Of a DNA stretch of 64,000 nt, positions 27,180-36,583 are shown piece by piece. The position numbers were made by a program, and so were the translations under genes. The notes under the pieces are model-generated. The model saw nothing but the letters and a program-made list of their open reading frames with translations. It had not been told where the DNA came from and did not search any database. The stretch is from Metabacillus niabensis (lineage in GTDB: Bacteria; Bacillota; Bacilli; Bacillales; Bacillaceae), in assembly GCF_020524345.1 (NCBI RefSeq), contig NZ_JAIVLH010000018.1:62001-126000 (forward strand), given 5' to 3'. The first letter of the stretch is position 1; every line of letters starts with the position of its first letter.

Positions 27180-27494
27180 TTAAGCTAAATAAAAAACACT
27201 TTTTAATTCTTTTGAAACTGGACTATTATCTGGATTTGTTTCCATTAAAGGTTCCATATACGTCCACCACTTTTGACAAATATCTGTTGAAGCCATTTGA
27301 TTCCATTTTTCCTTATCCTCAATTTCTAAATAGGCAAACAGCTGACCAGATTCTTCATTTAGAAAAATAGAATAATTATGTGCTCCGTGTTCTTTAAGTT
27401 CTTTTTCCATCTCCGGCCATAACTCATCATGACGACGTTGATACTCTTCGTACTGATCTTTATAAACAAACATAATTGATGCTTTTCTAATCAT
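27180..27494 (-). CDS. rhaM: L-rhamnose mutarotase
   Basis: Interconverts alpha- and beta-L-rhamnose, giving RhaA its preferred anomer. With start ATG 27494 the protein is 104 residues, the usual RhaM length, and shows [45 protein letters not shown] and [24 protein letters not shown] lies upstream. The frame extends to 27560, but those extra residues are unlike the family. It is the first gene of a two-gene operon with the MFS transporter. Confidence 0.95.
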   Translation of the reverse strand: MIRKASIMFVYKDQYEEYQRRHDELWPEMEKELKEHGAHNYSIFLNEESGQLFAYLEIEDKEKWNQMASTDICQKWWTYMEPLMETNPDNSPVSKELKSVFYLA

Positions 27495-27516
27495 CATTGT
27501 CCCTCCAATGGTGGTA

Positions 27517-27530
27517 ATTAAACGCTTTCT
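27517..27530 (-). promoter_or_regulatory. Candidate cre site in front of rhaM
   Basis: On the minus strand AGAAAGCGTTTAAT matches 12 of 14 cre positions. It lies 23 bp upstream of the rhaM start. Confidence 0.4.
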
Positions 27531-27695
27531 TTCTGATACTCTTACTATATAAAACTTCAATTATTAATGGTAGGAGACAAAACTAAGGTAGGGGGGTGAA
27601 TATTATGATGTTTGAAAAGGGTTTCAAGTTAATGTAAAAAAACAATTAAGTTTCAGCTTTTGGATGGATTTTAATGGGAAAAAGAGAGGTTATGT

Positions 27696-28007
27696 ATAAG
27701 ACATTTTCAGATGACTTTTAGTTTGAATTGTCTTTCTGAGAGCCTATGAAGGACATTTTACTGCTTCCCAAAAAGTGAAATGTCCTTCTGTGAGCTTATG
27801 AAGGACATTTTACTGCTTCCCAAAAAGTGAAATGTCCTTCTGCGAGCTTATGAAGGACATTTCAGCTGCTTCTTAAAAGGAAATTGTCCTTCTGAGAGCC
27901 TATGAAGGACATTTCAGCTGCTTCCTAAAAGGAAATTGTCCTTCTGTTAGCTTATAAAGGACATTCTAGCTCCTTCCTAAAAGAGTAATGTCCTTCCTTT
28001 TCTGAGT
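27696..28007. repeat. Tandem array of six 52-bp repeats (array 1)
   Basis: Six units of exactly 52 bp start at 27696, 27748, 27800, 27852, 27904 and 27956; the outer two are degenerate. Unit positions 1-8 read GAAGGACA and positions 34-41 read TGTCCTTC, so each unit carries an inverted repeat; in units 1 and 2 it is a perfect 11-bp palindrome (GAAGGACATTT with AAATGTCCTTC). Units 3 and 4 change the inner bases on both sides and keep pairing. No coding frame runs through it. It fills most of the gap between rhaM and the response-regulator terminator. The same family occurs at 42815-43074. Confidence 0.95.
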
Positions 28008-28038
28008 AACTTTTAGTAATTAAAAATCTCAAAAGAAT

Positions 28039-28069
28039 AAAAAGCAGCCCTAATAATTGGACTGCTTTT
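28039..28069 (-). terminator. Terminator of the three-component sensor operon
   Basis: Arms AAAAGCAGCCC and GGACTGCTTTT (one wobble pair) around an AT-rich loop, followed on the minus strand by T-rich sequence. It lies 26 bp past the response-regulator stop. Confidence 0.8.
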
Positions 28070-28094
28070 AAACAGCTAGATTACCATAAATGTA

Positions 28095-29711
28095 CTAGTC
28101 TCTTTTAAAATGATACTCACGGTATTGTGAGGGTGATTGACCATACCATTGTTTGAAAAGACGGCTAAAGTATTTTGTATCCTGATATCCTAGCTTTGAT
28201 GAAATATCATAAACCTTTGTATCAGTTGTTTCGAGAAGCTCCTTTGCTTTTTCTAAACGACATTTTGTAATATAATCTAAAATTGTCTCACCGGTTTGTG
28301 CTTTGAAATAGTTACTAAAATAGGTCGGGCTCATATAAATGTGTTCGGCAATTTCTTTAATGGTTATATGCTTTCCAAGGTTCTCATGAATCCAATTCTT
28401 TGCGCGTAGAATAGGATCTGAATCTATTTTCCTTCGACTATCTACTTTTCTTTTGATATCAACTACCCAATGCTTTATACTGTCTTTCAGCTGAGTAAAA
28501 TTGCCCGCCTTTTTCGTGACTTTTAGAGCTTTTGAAAGCATTTCAGCATTTTCTCCAAAGCCGTCAATTTCCATCCACTTGTTAATGACTTGAAGACATA
28601 AGTAATGAACGGCATCTTCTATTATTGTCGGGGAACTTATGCTTTCTAATTCATTGAACAGTTGATTTACAGCACTAACGGTTTCGTCTTCCCCTTTCCC
28701 GTCAAGTGATGATAATATTTGTTGAACTTGTTTGTAGATCATGGATGATACATTTTTTGGCTTTGAATTAACCGTTAAATTAACAAGCATGTGTTGATGA
28801 TAAATCTTATTTCCCCCATGTATCATCCGATACTGAAGCAAAGTTAACAGCTGATCTTTTATACTAGGTAATAATTTAATTTCTTGAAAAGGGTTAGCTA
28901 CCCCAATAGAAATTGTAAAAGGAGTTATTTTTTGTATACCCGCTTTGTACTGTTCTATCATTTGGTTAACTTTAACATGATTTATGTCAGAAAAACGTAT
29001 GAGAATCCAATATTGAAGTTTTCCGCTTCTCCACCACCAGTAATCCATTTCTATTGCAGCCAACTGAGAAATTTGTTTGAACATTCCTTCCATTTTCAAA
29101 TCCCAATTCGAAGTTGAAGCTAGATTTTCTACTGCAGAAATGTTCTGGTCAACACTGACATAAAGTAATTGATAAACTCCATCAGGAAATTGCTTTGTCC
29201 AATCAATGACAGATAAATCCATCGCATCATTCCAGGTGATTTCACTTAATAACTGTATTTGCTTTGTATAAATTAACTGCTGTGCCTTGCTATTTATTTC
29301 GCTCCACTTTTGTTGTTCCATTCGTTTAGCAGAAATCTTGACTTTAACCTCTTCCAATTGCTCAGTAAATTTATGTTTATCTACAGGCTTTAAAATATAA
29401 TTGACTGCCCCTTCACGCATAGCTGTTTGTAAGTAAGTGAAATCATCATAACCGCTTATAATAATAGAAGTAAATGAATGTGTTTTTTTCAATTCGCTGA
29501 TTAAGGTTAAACCATCCATTTCAGGCATTTGTACATCTGTTATCAGTAAATCAAACGAAATGGATTGATTTGTGATTTCTTCAAAAGCTTCTTTTCCATC
29601 TGAGAATAGATTGATAATTTCCCATTCTTCCCCACAAGCTTGAACAAGTCTTTCAATTCTACGTCGTATTCTACTTTCGTCATCTACAATAATTGTTTTA
29701 ATCGAAGTCAT
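28095..29711 (-). CDS. YesN-type response regulator (REC + AraC domain)
   Basis: 538 residues: a receiver domain with acidic VDDE near 9-12 and phospho-acceptor Asp59 in LLITDVQMPEMDG, a long linker, and a C-terminal AraC DNA-binding pair (ITIKEIAEHIYMSPTYFSNYFKAQ; DISSKLGYQDTKYFSRLFKQWYG). The gene starts 2 bp after the kinase stop. With the kinase and the orphan sugar-binding lipoprotein it forms one operon. Likely targets are the neighbouring rhamnose genes, a context-based inference. Confidence 0.93.
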   Translation of the reverse strand: MTSIKTIIVDDESRIRRRIERLVQACGEEWEIINLFSDGKEAFEEITNQSISFDLLITDVQMPEMDGLTLISELKKTHSFTSIIISGYDDFTYLQTAMREGAVNYILKPVDKHKFTEQLEEVKVKISAKRMEQQKWSEINSKAQQLIYTKQIQLLSEITWNDAMDLSVIDWTKQFPDGVYQLLYVSVDQNISAVENLASTSNWDLKMEGMFKQISQLAAIEMDYWWWRSGKLQYWILIRFSDINHVKVNQMIEQYKAGIQKITPFTISIGVANPFQEIKLLPSIKDQLLTLLQYRMIHGGNKIYHQHMLVNLTVNSKPKNVSSMIYKQVQQILSSLDGKGEDETVSAVNQLFNELESISSPTIIEDAVHYLCLQVINKWMEIDGFGENAEMLSKALKVTKKAGNFTQLKDSIKHWVVDIKRKVDSRRKIDSDPILRAKNWIHENLGKHITIKEIAEHIYMSPTYFSNYFKAQTGETILDYITKCRLEKAKELLETTDTKVYDISSKLGYQDTKYFSRLFKQWYGQSPSQYREYHFKRD

Positions 29712-29713
29712 GA

Positions 29714-31516
29714 TTACTCACCATTTTCTTGCATTTTTATTCTCTGTGGAATTCTTATCGTTACAACAGTTCCTTCGTCTACCTTGCTTTCTATTGTGAT
29801 GCCGTATTCAGACCCATACATCATAACGATTCGAGCATGGACATTCGTTATCCCAAATCCTGAATCTCTATTAATGATCGGATTTTTCTCTAATAATTGA
29901 TTTAACTCATCAAGCTTTTTAGTCTCGATTCCCGGACCATTATCTTTAATCACAAACAAAATTGAGGAATCCTCTTTATGAATAACTTCAATATCAAGAT
30001 GAAGGGTTTTCCGCTTTTTCATTCCATACTTTATTGAATTTTCTATTATTGGCTGTAAAATAAACTTTGGCGTTAAGTACCCTTTTTGTTCCTTATTTTG
30101 GTGAATCTGAAAAGAGATTCTCTCCTCAAAACGAAATTTCTGCAAGGTTAAATAATCTTCAATATGGAGAATTTCCTCTTTAATTGGAACAATTTTATCT
30201 ATGTTACTTAGTGAATATCTAAGCATTCTTCCCAGTATAGCTACCATATCCACAACTAAATCAGATTCTCCATCTTCAATTGCTGCACCAATTGTTTCTA
30301 ATGTGTTGTACATAAAATGGGGATTGATTTGCGACTGTAGTGCATATAGTTCAGCATCTTTTTGCCGTAACTCAATGTGATAATTTTTCTTAATCAATTC
30401 CCTTATTCTTCTAATCATTGATTGAAAACAAGTTGCTAAGACTCCCACTTCATCCTTAGAATGGATGGGAATTTTCACATCAAGGTTCCCGCGTTCAACA
30501 TCTTTCATAATTTTTCCTAGAATATTAATTGGTTTTGTTACACTCCAAGCAACACCAACCGAAATGATCGTGGTAAAAATCACAAGAATAATAAAAATAA
30601 TAATGGCTACCGTTTTAACCACATCCGTTCTCTCGGTTAAATAGGTAATCGGTATACTGTGAACTAGAATCCAGTCCTGTTTCTCAGACTGGTTGATACT
30701 GATTAGTGTTCTGTCTTGGTCATCATTTGTGCGAAAGCTTCCATTAAGAAGAGGATAATCATGAACTTCCTCGAAATAAGAACCAATCTTGTTATGAACC
30801 GGGTGGTAAATAATCTGACCTTGACTGTCCATTAGCCACATCGTTGCTTTTTCTTCTTCATCTAAATCTTCGAGTATTTCTTCTATAAAATTTAATTTAA
30901 CTGCTAAAAATAATGTCCCAAGATTTTTTCGATTATCAAGATCTACAATGTCCTTAACAAGAAGCATATATGGAGGGTTTCCTTCAAAGGACAAGTTAGC
31001 TTGACTCGGCAGAAGTATTTTTGTATCTCCACCAAGATCATGTGCTTCCCCATATGGAAATGTATGATCACTAAAATTAAAGCCTTCATATGATACACGC
31101 GTACTAATGAAAGATCTATTTTTAGATAGTAAAAATGCCCCTAAAATATTATTGTTATTACTCCCTAAATACGTTCTCGAAAGAAAGCTTTCTATTGTAA
31201 ATTGATCTTCAAGTAAGGAAGACCTCTCATCATACGGGTTTGTCCTTAAGATCGCCATCACATCACTTGAGTTGTAAATGAGATTAGGTAAATTTCCCAG
31301 CTCATTAATTTCATTTTCAATATTTTTATTAGCCTGTTTTAAAAGCCTTGGTACATACTCTCCTACTTCTTCCTCTATTGCTTTTGTATTTTGATAGTAG
31401 GTGATATACCCTAATATAGCCATCGGAATAACGGTAAGAAGAATGTAGGTAATGATTAATTTTGTCTTAAGGCGAAAGTGTTTTAGTTGCAACGCTTCCA
31501 TCATTCTAGAAATCAT
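29714..31516 (-). CDS. YesM-type sensor histidine kinase
   Basis: About 600 residues. Membrane helices at about 18-38 and 302-322 (counted from the chosen start) flank a large extracellular sensor; a HAMP domain, His400 in QSQINPHFMYN and an ATPase domain with QPIIENSIKYG and DNGPGIE follow. The start ATG 31516 lies within the last codons of the upstream lipoprotein gene; AAAGGAG is 13 bases before it, rather far. A TTG at 31546 is an alternative without a site. Coupled translation is likely. It is paralogous to the YesM kinase at 11629-13443. Confidence 0.9.
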   Translation of the reverse strand: MISRMMEALQLKHFRLKTKLIITYILLTVIPMAILGYITYYQNTKAIEEEVGEYVPRLLKQANKNIENEINELGNLPNLIYNSSDVMAILRTNPYDERSSLLEDQFTIESFLSRTYLGSNNNNILGAFLLSKNRSFISTRVSYEGFNFSDHTFPYGEAHDLGGDTKILLPSQANLSFEGNPPYMLLVKDIVDLDNRKNLGTLFLAVKLNFIEEILEDLDEEEKATMWLMDSQGQIIYHPVHNKIGSYFEEVHDYPLLNGSFRTNDDQDRTLISINQSEKQDWILVHSIPITYLTERTDVVKTVAIIIFIILVIFTTIISVGVAWSVTKPINILGKIMKDVERGNLDVKIPIHSKDEVGVLATCFQSMIRRIRELIKKNYHIELRQKDAELYALQSQINPHFMYNTLETIGAAIEDGESDLVVDMVAILGRMLRYSLSNIDKIVPIKEEILHIEDYLTLQKFRFEERISFQIHQNKEQKGYLTPKFILQPIIENSIKYGMKKRKTLHLDIEVIHKEDSSILFVIKDNGPGIETKKLDELNQLLEKNPIINRDSGFGITNVHARIVMMYGSEYGITIESKVDEGTVVTIRIPQRIKMQENGE

Positions 31517-32537
31517 ACTGATCGATATTCTCCTTTGTAAAATCAATTGGCTGACCCATAATGACTGTATCTTCCTTCACCCGAATGTTTCCGATATTCG
31601 AAATATATTGATTATCCTGAATCTCCTGACCGTCTAATAGTTCTTTGGCCACACTAACTGTTAAATAACCTAGTTTCTTTGGACTCCACAGGGTCACAAC
31701 CTGAGAAGATCCATCTTTAATGTATTCTCTCATCAAGTTTGGTGTTGATAATCCTACTACAGTGATTTCTCCAGCTTTATGTGCATCCTGTACTGCTTGT
31801 GATGCTGCAGGTGGACCCACAGAAGAGCTACCAATAACCCCTTTAATATCAGGATATTTTTTCACTAAATCTGTTGCTGCCTTATATGCTTGTTTTGGAT
31901 CATCATTTGATTCTACGATATCAACGAGCCTCATATTCGGATAATTTTCTTTTTGATGCAGCTTCATCCATTCGATCCATTCATTTAAATTGGCTGCATC
32001 ACTTGCTCCCGTTACAATGGCATAATCCCCTTGTTCATGTACACGCGATGAAAGGGTATCCATAATATGCCGACCTAGAACCTCCGGATCAACCATATTT
32101 ATAAACATTTCTCTATATTGCTCATTTGCATCAGAATCCCATGTAATGACCCTTATCCCTTTAAGGCTTGCCTTTTTCAGGGCCGGACCAAGCTTTTCAG
32201 GATCGTTTGCAGAGACGGCTATTAAATCTACATTCTGTTCAATGTAATGATTAATAATGGATTCCTGCTGCTTCCAATCTGCAATTAATGGGCCTGAGTA
32301 AAGTACATTTACATCTAAATCATATCCAGCTTCAACGGCACCTTCTTCTACTGCATTAAAATAAGGAATCCCTGTTACTTTCGGAACGATTGCAATCGTG
32401 TAATCCTGATGATTTATTTCGGATTGTTCCTGCTTTTGGTCTTTCTCGCCGTTGTATATAACCTCGTATTTTGATGAAAAACTACAACCGCTTATAAATA
32501 TGAGAAAAAACAAACAGATATATATTCGAGGAAACAT
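31506..32537 (-). CDS. Orphan sugar-binding lipoprotein (RhaS/LsrB-like), putative sensor partner
   Basis: 343 residues with lipobox ISGC (Cys18) and a periplasmic-binding-protein type 1 fold: YTIAIVPKVTGIPYFNAVEEGA, IAVSANDPEKLGPALKKA, VITWDSDAN, GDYAIVTGA and IKGVIGSSS, typical of the RhaS, LsrB and RbsB group. No ABC permease or ATPase adjoins it. Its stop overlaps the start of the YesM-type kinase, and the response regulator follows, so it probably hands a sugar signal to the kinase (compare XylFII-LytS-YesN in clostridia). The ligand may be L-rhamnose or another sugar of the locus. Confidence 0.88.
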   Translation of the reverse strand: MFPRIYICLFFLIFISGCSFSSKYEVIYNGEKDQKQEQSEINHQDYTIAIVPKVTGIPYFNAVEEGAVEAGYDLDVNVLYSGPLIADWKQQESIINHYIEQNVDLIAVSANDPEKLGPALKKASLKGIRVITWDSDANEQYREMFINMVDPEVLGRHIMDTLSSRVHEQGDYAIVTGASDAANLNEWIEWMKLHQKENYPNMRLVDIVESNDDPKQAYKAATDLVKKYPDIKGVIGSSSVGPPAASQAVQDAHKAGEITVVGLSTPNLMREYIKDGSSQVVTLWSPKKLGYLTVSVAKELLDGQEIQDNQYISNIGNIRVKEDTVIMGQPIDFTKENIDQYDF

Positions 32538-32600
32538 AGAAAAAGCTCCTATTTGAAAATTAATTTTAGATTAATGTTTAATTATACTAATATAAACAGC

Positions 32601-32641
32601 AAAAAGCACATAGTGATTGAGTGATCACTTTTGTGCTTTTT
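32601..32641 (-). terminator. Terminator of the rhaBA operon
   Basis: Arms AAAAAGCACA (32601-32610) and TGTGCTTTTT (32632-32641) enclose a second inner pairing (AGTGAT with ATCACT). T-rich sequence follows on the minus strand. It separates rhaA from the lipoprotein gene, which must have its own promoter in 32538-32600 or depend on read-through. Confidence 0.8.
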
Positions 32642-32681
32642 GACATTTTATGCGAATATCCACCTTCAAATTTAAGAACGC

Positions 32682-33938
32682 TTATCTCTTAGAAAGCACT
32701 TCATTCTCATACTTCTTAACATCTTCTAACCAAGTTTCCTTCACAGGAACACCATTTTGCTCACAATAGTAATCCCAGATTGCACCAAATGGATATGTTT
32801 TGAATTCTTCCATTAATGCTAGTCTTTCTGTAAAGTTTCCTTCTTCTTGAAGCTGTTTTAAATGATTGTTTGGTACGAGCATTGCGTACAGTAGAGATTT
32901 AATCATATTACGTGTACCAATTGTCCAAGCAGCAACACGGTTAATACTTGCATCAAAGAAATCTAGACCGATCATTACTTTATCTAGTGCGTCATTTCGT
33001 ACAATTTCAAGTGCAATTTCTTTTAATTCGTCATCAAGAGTGACAACGTGGTCACTGTCCCAACGTACTGGTCTTGATACGTGTAATGCTAGTTTATCAC
33101 TGTATAGAAGCATAGAAGAAATCTTGTTGGATACCATTTCTGTTGGATGATAGTGCCCTGTATCTAATAAGCAAAGCTTGTTATTTTTTAAGGCATAACC
33201 CATGTAAAATTCGTGAGAGCCTACCACATATGCTTCTGAACCAATTCCAAATAATTTACTCTCTACTGCATCGATATTATATTGTTCATCAATTTCTACT
33301 TCAAAGATTTTATCTAATGACTCTTTTAAACGTACTCTTGGCGTTAAGCGGTCACTTGGTACATCTTTGTAACCATCCGGGATCCAGACGTTTGTTAAAG
33401 CAGGTGTACCTAACTCTTTTCCGAAGTATTCAGCGATTTTACGGCTGGCAATGCAGTGGTTGATCCAGAATTCACGGATTTCTTGGTCTGGATGTGATAG
33501 TGTTAAGCCATCAGCCGATTTTTCATGTGAAAATAATGTTGGATTAAAATCAAGTCCAAGTCCTTGTTCTTTTGCCCAGTTAACCCAGTTCTCGAAGTGT
33601 TTCGGTTCTAACTGATCACGTTCAACTACTTCCCCATTTGTTTCAGCGTAAATCGCATGAAGATTTACACGGTGTTTTCCCGGAATTAATGATAGCGCTT
33701 TTTCCAGGTCGCTTCTTAATTCTTCAGGTGTTCTTGCTTTACCAGGGTAATTTCCTGTTACATCAATTCCTCCGGATAATTCTCCTTTATTTACTTCAAA
33801 CCCTCCAACATCATCACCTTGCCAACAGTGGATTGAGATTGGAACTTGTTTTAATTGCTCAAGTACTTCATCTACATAAATACCCCATTTTTCATATTCC
33901 TTCTTGGCTAATTCATAGCTTTCTCTTACTGACATCAT
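32682..33938 (-). CDS. rhaA: L-rhamnose isomerase
   Basis: Converts L-rhamnose to L-rhamnulose; a metal-dependent cytoplasmic enzyme. The roughly 418 residues match RhaA throughout: [50 protein letters not shown], the metal-site region [11 protein letters not shown] and [12 protein letters not shown]-like [17 protein letters not shown]. Start ATG 33938 is six bases from GAGAGG; ATG 33935 is also possible. The ribosome site lies inside the end of rhaB, so the two genes are translationally coupled. Confidence 0.96.
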   Translation of the reverse strand: MMSVRESYELAKKEYEKWGIYVDEVLEQLKQVPISIHCWQGDDVGGFEVNKGELSGGIDVTGNYPGKARTPEELRSDLEKALSLIPGKHRVNLHAIYAETNGEVVERDQLEPKHFENWVNWAKEQGLGLDFNPTLFSHEKSADGLTLSHPDQEIREFWINHCIASRKIAEYFGKELGTPALTNVWIPDGYKDVPSDRLTPRVRLKESLDKIFEVEIDEQYNIDAVESKLFGIGSEAYVVGSHEFYMGYALKNNKLCLLDTGHYHPTEMVSNKISSMLLYSDKLALHVSRPVRWDSDHVVTLDDELKEIALEIVRNDALDKVMIGLDFFDASINRVAAWTIGTRNMIKSLLYAMLVPNNHLKQLQEEGNFTERLALMEEFKTYPFGAIWDYYCEQNGVPVKETWLEDVKKYENEVLSKR

Positions 33939-33940
33939 AA

Positions 33941-35356
33941 TCATCCTCTCACGTATTGGTTTTTGTATGTTTTCACTTCAAATGAATCTTTAATTGTCGT
34001 TCTTGCTTCTTGAATTGTATGAATCTCACCTAATGCCATAAATTGTGCCACAATATTTCCAATAGCTGTCGCTTCGATTGGTCCCGCACAAACCTCTTTG
34101 TTCGTAACATTTGCAATCATTTGGTTAAGCATTTCATTTTGGCAACCTCCGCCGATTACATTTATTCTTGGAAAGTTTTTCTCAAAAATCTCTTCTATTT
34201 CATTAATTGCCAGCTTATAGCTTTCTGCTAAACTATCATACACACATTTTGCCATTTGACCGGGTGTTTGCGGAATTGGCTGTTTTGTTTCCTGACAGTA
34301 TTTTTGGATTTCGTCAACCATATTGTCAGGCTTTAGGAAACGGTCATCATCTACATTAACGATCGACTGGAACTGTTGTTCACTTTCAGCCAGCTTTACT
34401 AATTCTGCAAAAGAGTATTGGTCATGATAGTTGCGCTTTACTTCTTGAATCATCCAAAGGCCCATAATATTTTTAAGAAAACGGTAGCGATAATCAATCC
34501 CGCCTTCATTCGTAAAGTTATATTTAAGCGCTTGCGGAACACAAATTGGAAAGCGATTTTCAACACCAATTAGCGACCATGTGCCGGAGCTGATATAAAT
34601 TGAGTCCTCTACTTCCGGCACAGAGATTACAGCTGATCCAGTGTCATGTGTCGCCGGTAATACGACTTTCATGTCAAAACCAAACTCTTCAACAAGCTCT
34701 TTTGAAAGTGTCCCTAACACTGTTTTAGGTGGTAGTATCTCGTGAAACATTTCTTTGTTAATTCCAAGCTTGTCTAGAAGCTCATGATCCCATTTTTTCG
34801 TAAATGCATTTACAAGCTGTGTAGAGGTTGCATTTGTATACTCATTCGCCTTTTTTCCTGTTAATAAAAAATTAAAATACTCAGGAATCATGAGGAATGA
34901 CTTTGCTTTTTGTAAAACTTCAGGTGATGTTTGCTTCAACGCATACAATTGATAAATCGTATTAAATTTTTGAAATTGGATTCCGGTTTCAAAGTATAAT
35001 TTTTCCTTTGGAATGATTTTAAAAACCTCTTCCATCATTCCGTCTGTTCTTGGATCCCTGTATGCAATTGCATCTGTTAAGAGGTTGTCATGCTCATCAA
35101 GTAACACATAATCAACTGCCCATGTATCAATTCCAATGCTATCCGGTTTGATACCTAGTTCACTGCATTTTTTTATACCTGTTTTGATTTCTTGAAATAA
35201 GGCCTCAATATCCCAGCAAAAATGTTCATTTTTTTTCACTATCTTATTTTCAAAACGATGAATTTCATCTAAGTTTAATTTCCCATTAGCTAAATGCCCA
35301 AGTATTAACCTCCCACTTGAAGCACCAATATCTACAGCTAAGCTATAACTACTCAT
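33941..35356 (-). CDS. rhaB: L-rhamnulokinase
   Basis: Phosphorylates L-rhamnulose to L-rhamnulose 1-phosphate. 471 residues of the FGGY kinase family: N-terminal phosphate loop [50 protein letters not shown] and the C-terminal [19 protein letters not shown]. It is first in the rhaBA operon, with AAGAGGTG as ribosome site and a perfect cre just upstream. Confidence 0.96.
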   Translation of the reverse strand: MSSYSLAVDIGASSGRLILGHLANGKLNLDEIHRFENKIVKKNEHFCWDIEALFQEIKTGIKKCSELGIKPDSIGIDTWAVDYVLLDEHDNLLTDAIAYRDPRTDGMMEEVFKIIPKEKLYFETGIQFQKFNTIYQLYALKQTSPEVLQKAKSFLMIPEYFNFLLTGKKANEYTNATSTQLVNAFTKKWDHELLDKLGINKEMFHEILPPKTVLGTLSKELVEEFGFDMKVVLPATHDTGSAVISVPEVEDSIYISSGTWSLIGVENRFPICVPQALKYNFTNEGGIDYRYRFLKNIMGLWMIQEVKRNYHDQYSFAELVKLAESEQQFQSIVNVDDDRFLKPDNMVDEIQKYCQETKQPIPQTPGQMAKCVYDSLAESYKLAINEIEEIFEKNFPRINVIGGGCQNEMLNQMIANVTNKEVCAGPIEATAIGNIVAQFMALGEIHTIQEARTTIKDSFEVKTYKNQYVRG

Positions 35357-35372
35357 TTTGACACCTCTTTCC

Positions 35373-35386
35373 TGAAAACGCTTGCT
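35373..35386 (+). promoter_or_regulatory. cre (CcpA) site before rhaBA
   Basis: TGAAAACGCTTGCT fits all 14 positions of TGWAARCGYTWNCW. It is only 17 bp upstream of the rhaB start codon, next to the ribosome site, a position that would block an elongating polymerase rather than initiation. Confidence 0.8.
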
Positions 35387-35481
35387 TCTATGTTTATTTT
35401 AGTTGATATCACCGGAAGTTCCTATATCTTAATTCATTATTTTTATTGTCCTTATTTGCCATGAGAAAAGGATGCAAAAAA

Positions 35482-35518
35482 AGTCATGTCCCCTACTATT
35501 TCCAGTGGTGACATGACT
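35482..35518 (-). terminator. Terminator of the AraC regulator gene
   Basis: Arms AGTCATGTCCCC (35482-35493) and GGTGACATGACT (35507-35518), with one mismatch. On the minus strand TTTTTTTGC follows. The right arm touches the stop codon of the AraC gene. Confidence 0.8.
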
Positions 35519-36482
35519 AATTGTTAGAAAGTTGATCTCGAAATTTCTTAGGTGTATATCCATATTTGCTTTTGAAAACGCGATAAAAATAACTAATATT
35601 TTCATAACCTACCTCTTCTACAATGGAAGAAATAGAAAGTGAAGTATTCTCCAGCAGATCCTTTGCGATGGTCAATCTTTTTGCTTGAACAAGCTCTTTA
35701 AATGTATAGGCTGTTGCCTTTTTAATCTCTTTACTTAAGGTGTAGTGCGGTTGATTTAGGATTTCTGCCAATTCATATAAAGAGGCATGTCGAAAATGTT
35801 CTTCAATATATTTTAGGGACTCTACAATAATATAGTGCTTATTCAGATTCTGGTTGTATCGAACCTTATCCGAATTTTTTATCAGCTCTACCATCAGCAA
35901 ACCCATATATAATTTTATCGTTGATTCTGAGAGCATTGACGGATTCATAATTTCCACGATAATTTTCCCAATAAGGTCTTGAACACTGTCAATTTCCGAT
36001 ACAGCAAAATATAAATATTGACCTTGTTGTGTTTGGTCGAATAGGCTGCTAATCAAAAAGTTCGAAATCAAATTTTCCGTCGTTAAGTAAGAAAAAATAA
36101 AAGTAAAGAATTCGGGTTTAATAATAAAGTTAATAATAATATCTTCTTCATTGCACGCTTCAAGTTCATGTTCTATATGTTGATTTAGAAATAAAAGATC
36201 TCCCTTTTTTAATTCCATTCGTTCATTTCCAACGGTTTGGGTAAGAGAACCATTAAAAACATAATTCACTTCTATATAATTGTGCTTATGCTTCGGAAAG
36301 TGAACAAATCTAGTGTGTTTCCGTACCATAATCATTTTGTTTTGATTTAAAAATCTCTCTCCTTCAACAATGAAGGGTTCCTGGCTAGTATAAAGCTCCT
36401 TCTGAACTTCTTTTTTTTGCTGAAGCATTAATTTTTCTTCATCATTTAGTTGTAATAGTTCATGTAAAAGATTTGCACTCAT
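35517..36482 (-). CDS. AraC-family regulator of the rhamnose locus
   Basis: 321 residues. An N-terminal cupin sensor (VHFPKHKHNYIEVNYVFNGSL, KGDLLFLNQHIEHEL) leads to a C-terminal AraC DNA-binding domain (ASLYELAEILNQPHYTLSKEIKK; SIVEEVGYENISYFYRVFKSKYG). It lies between the DeoR gene and rhaBA, all on one strand, with its own terminator. Activation of rhaBA by L-rhamnose is plausible by analogy with RhaS/RhaR but is not shown by the sequence. Confidence 0.9.
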   Translation of the reverse strand: MSANLLHELLQLNDEEKLMLQQKKEVQKELYTSQEPFIVEGERFLNQNKMIMVRKHTRFVHFPKHKHNYIEVNYVFNGSLTQTVGNERMELKKGDLLFLNQHIEHELEACNEEDIIINFIIKPEFFTFIFSYLTTENLISNFLISSLFDQTQQGQYLYFAVSEIDSVQDLIGKIIVEIMNPSMLSESTIKLYMGLLMVELIKNSDKVRYNQNLNKHYIIVESLKYIEEHFRHASLYELAEILNQPHYTLSKEIKKATAYTFKELVQAKRLTIAKDLLENTSLSISSIVEEVGYENISYFYRVFKSKYGYTPKKFRDQLSNN

Positions 36483-36506
36483 TTAGATCCCTCTTTTTTC
36501 TAGCAA

Positions 36507-36536
36507 AAAACGGAATAGCCTCCACTACCCCGTTTT
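36507..36536 (-). terminator. Terminator of the DeoR gene
   Basis: Hairpin with AAAACGG/CCGTTTT outer arms and TAG/CTA inner pairing around an internal mismatch, followed by T-rich minus-strand sequence. It lies between the DeoR stop and the AraC start. Confidence 0.65.
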
Positions 36537-36583
36537 ATCCAGTTATCCCATTTTTAAATAGGCGTAATCTTTTGACCGAAGAC

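Noticed and set aside
27696-28007. CRISPR array
   Set aside because: The whole 52-bp unit is conserved, with no alternation of constant repeat and variable spacer, and no cas genes are present.
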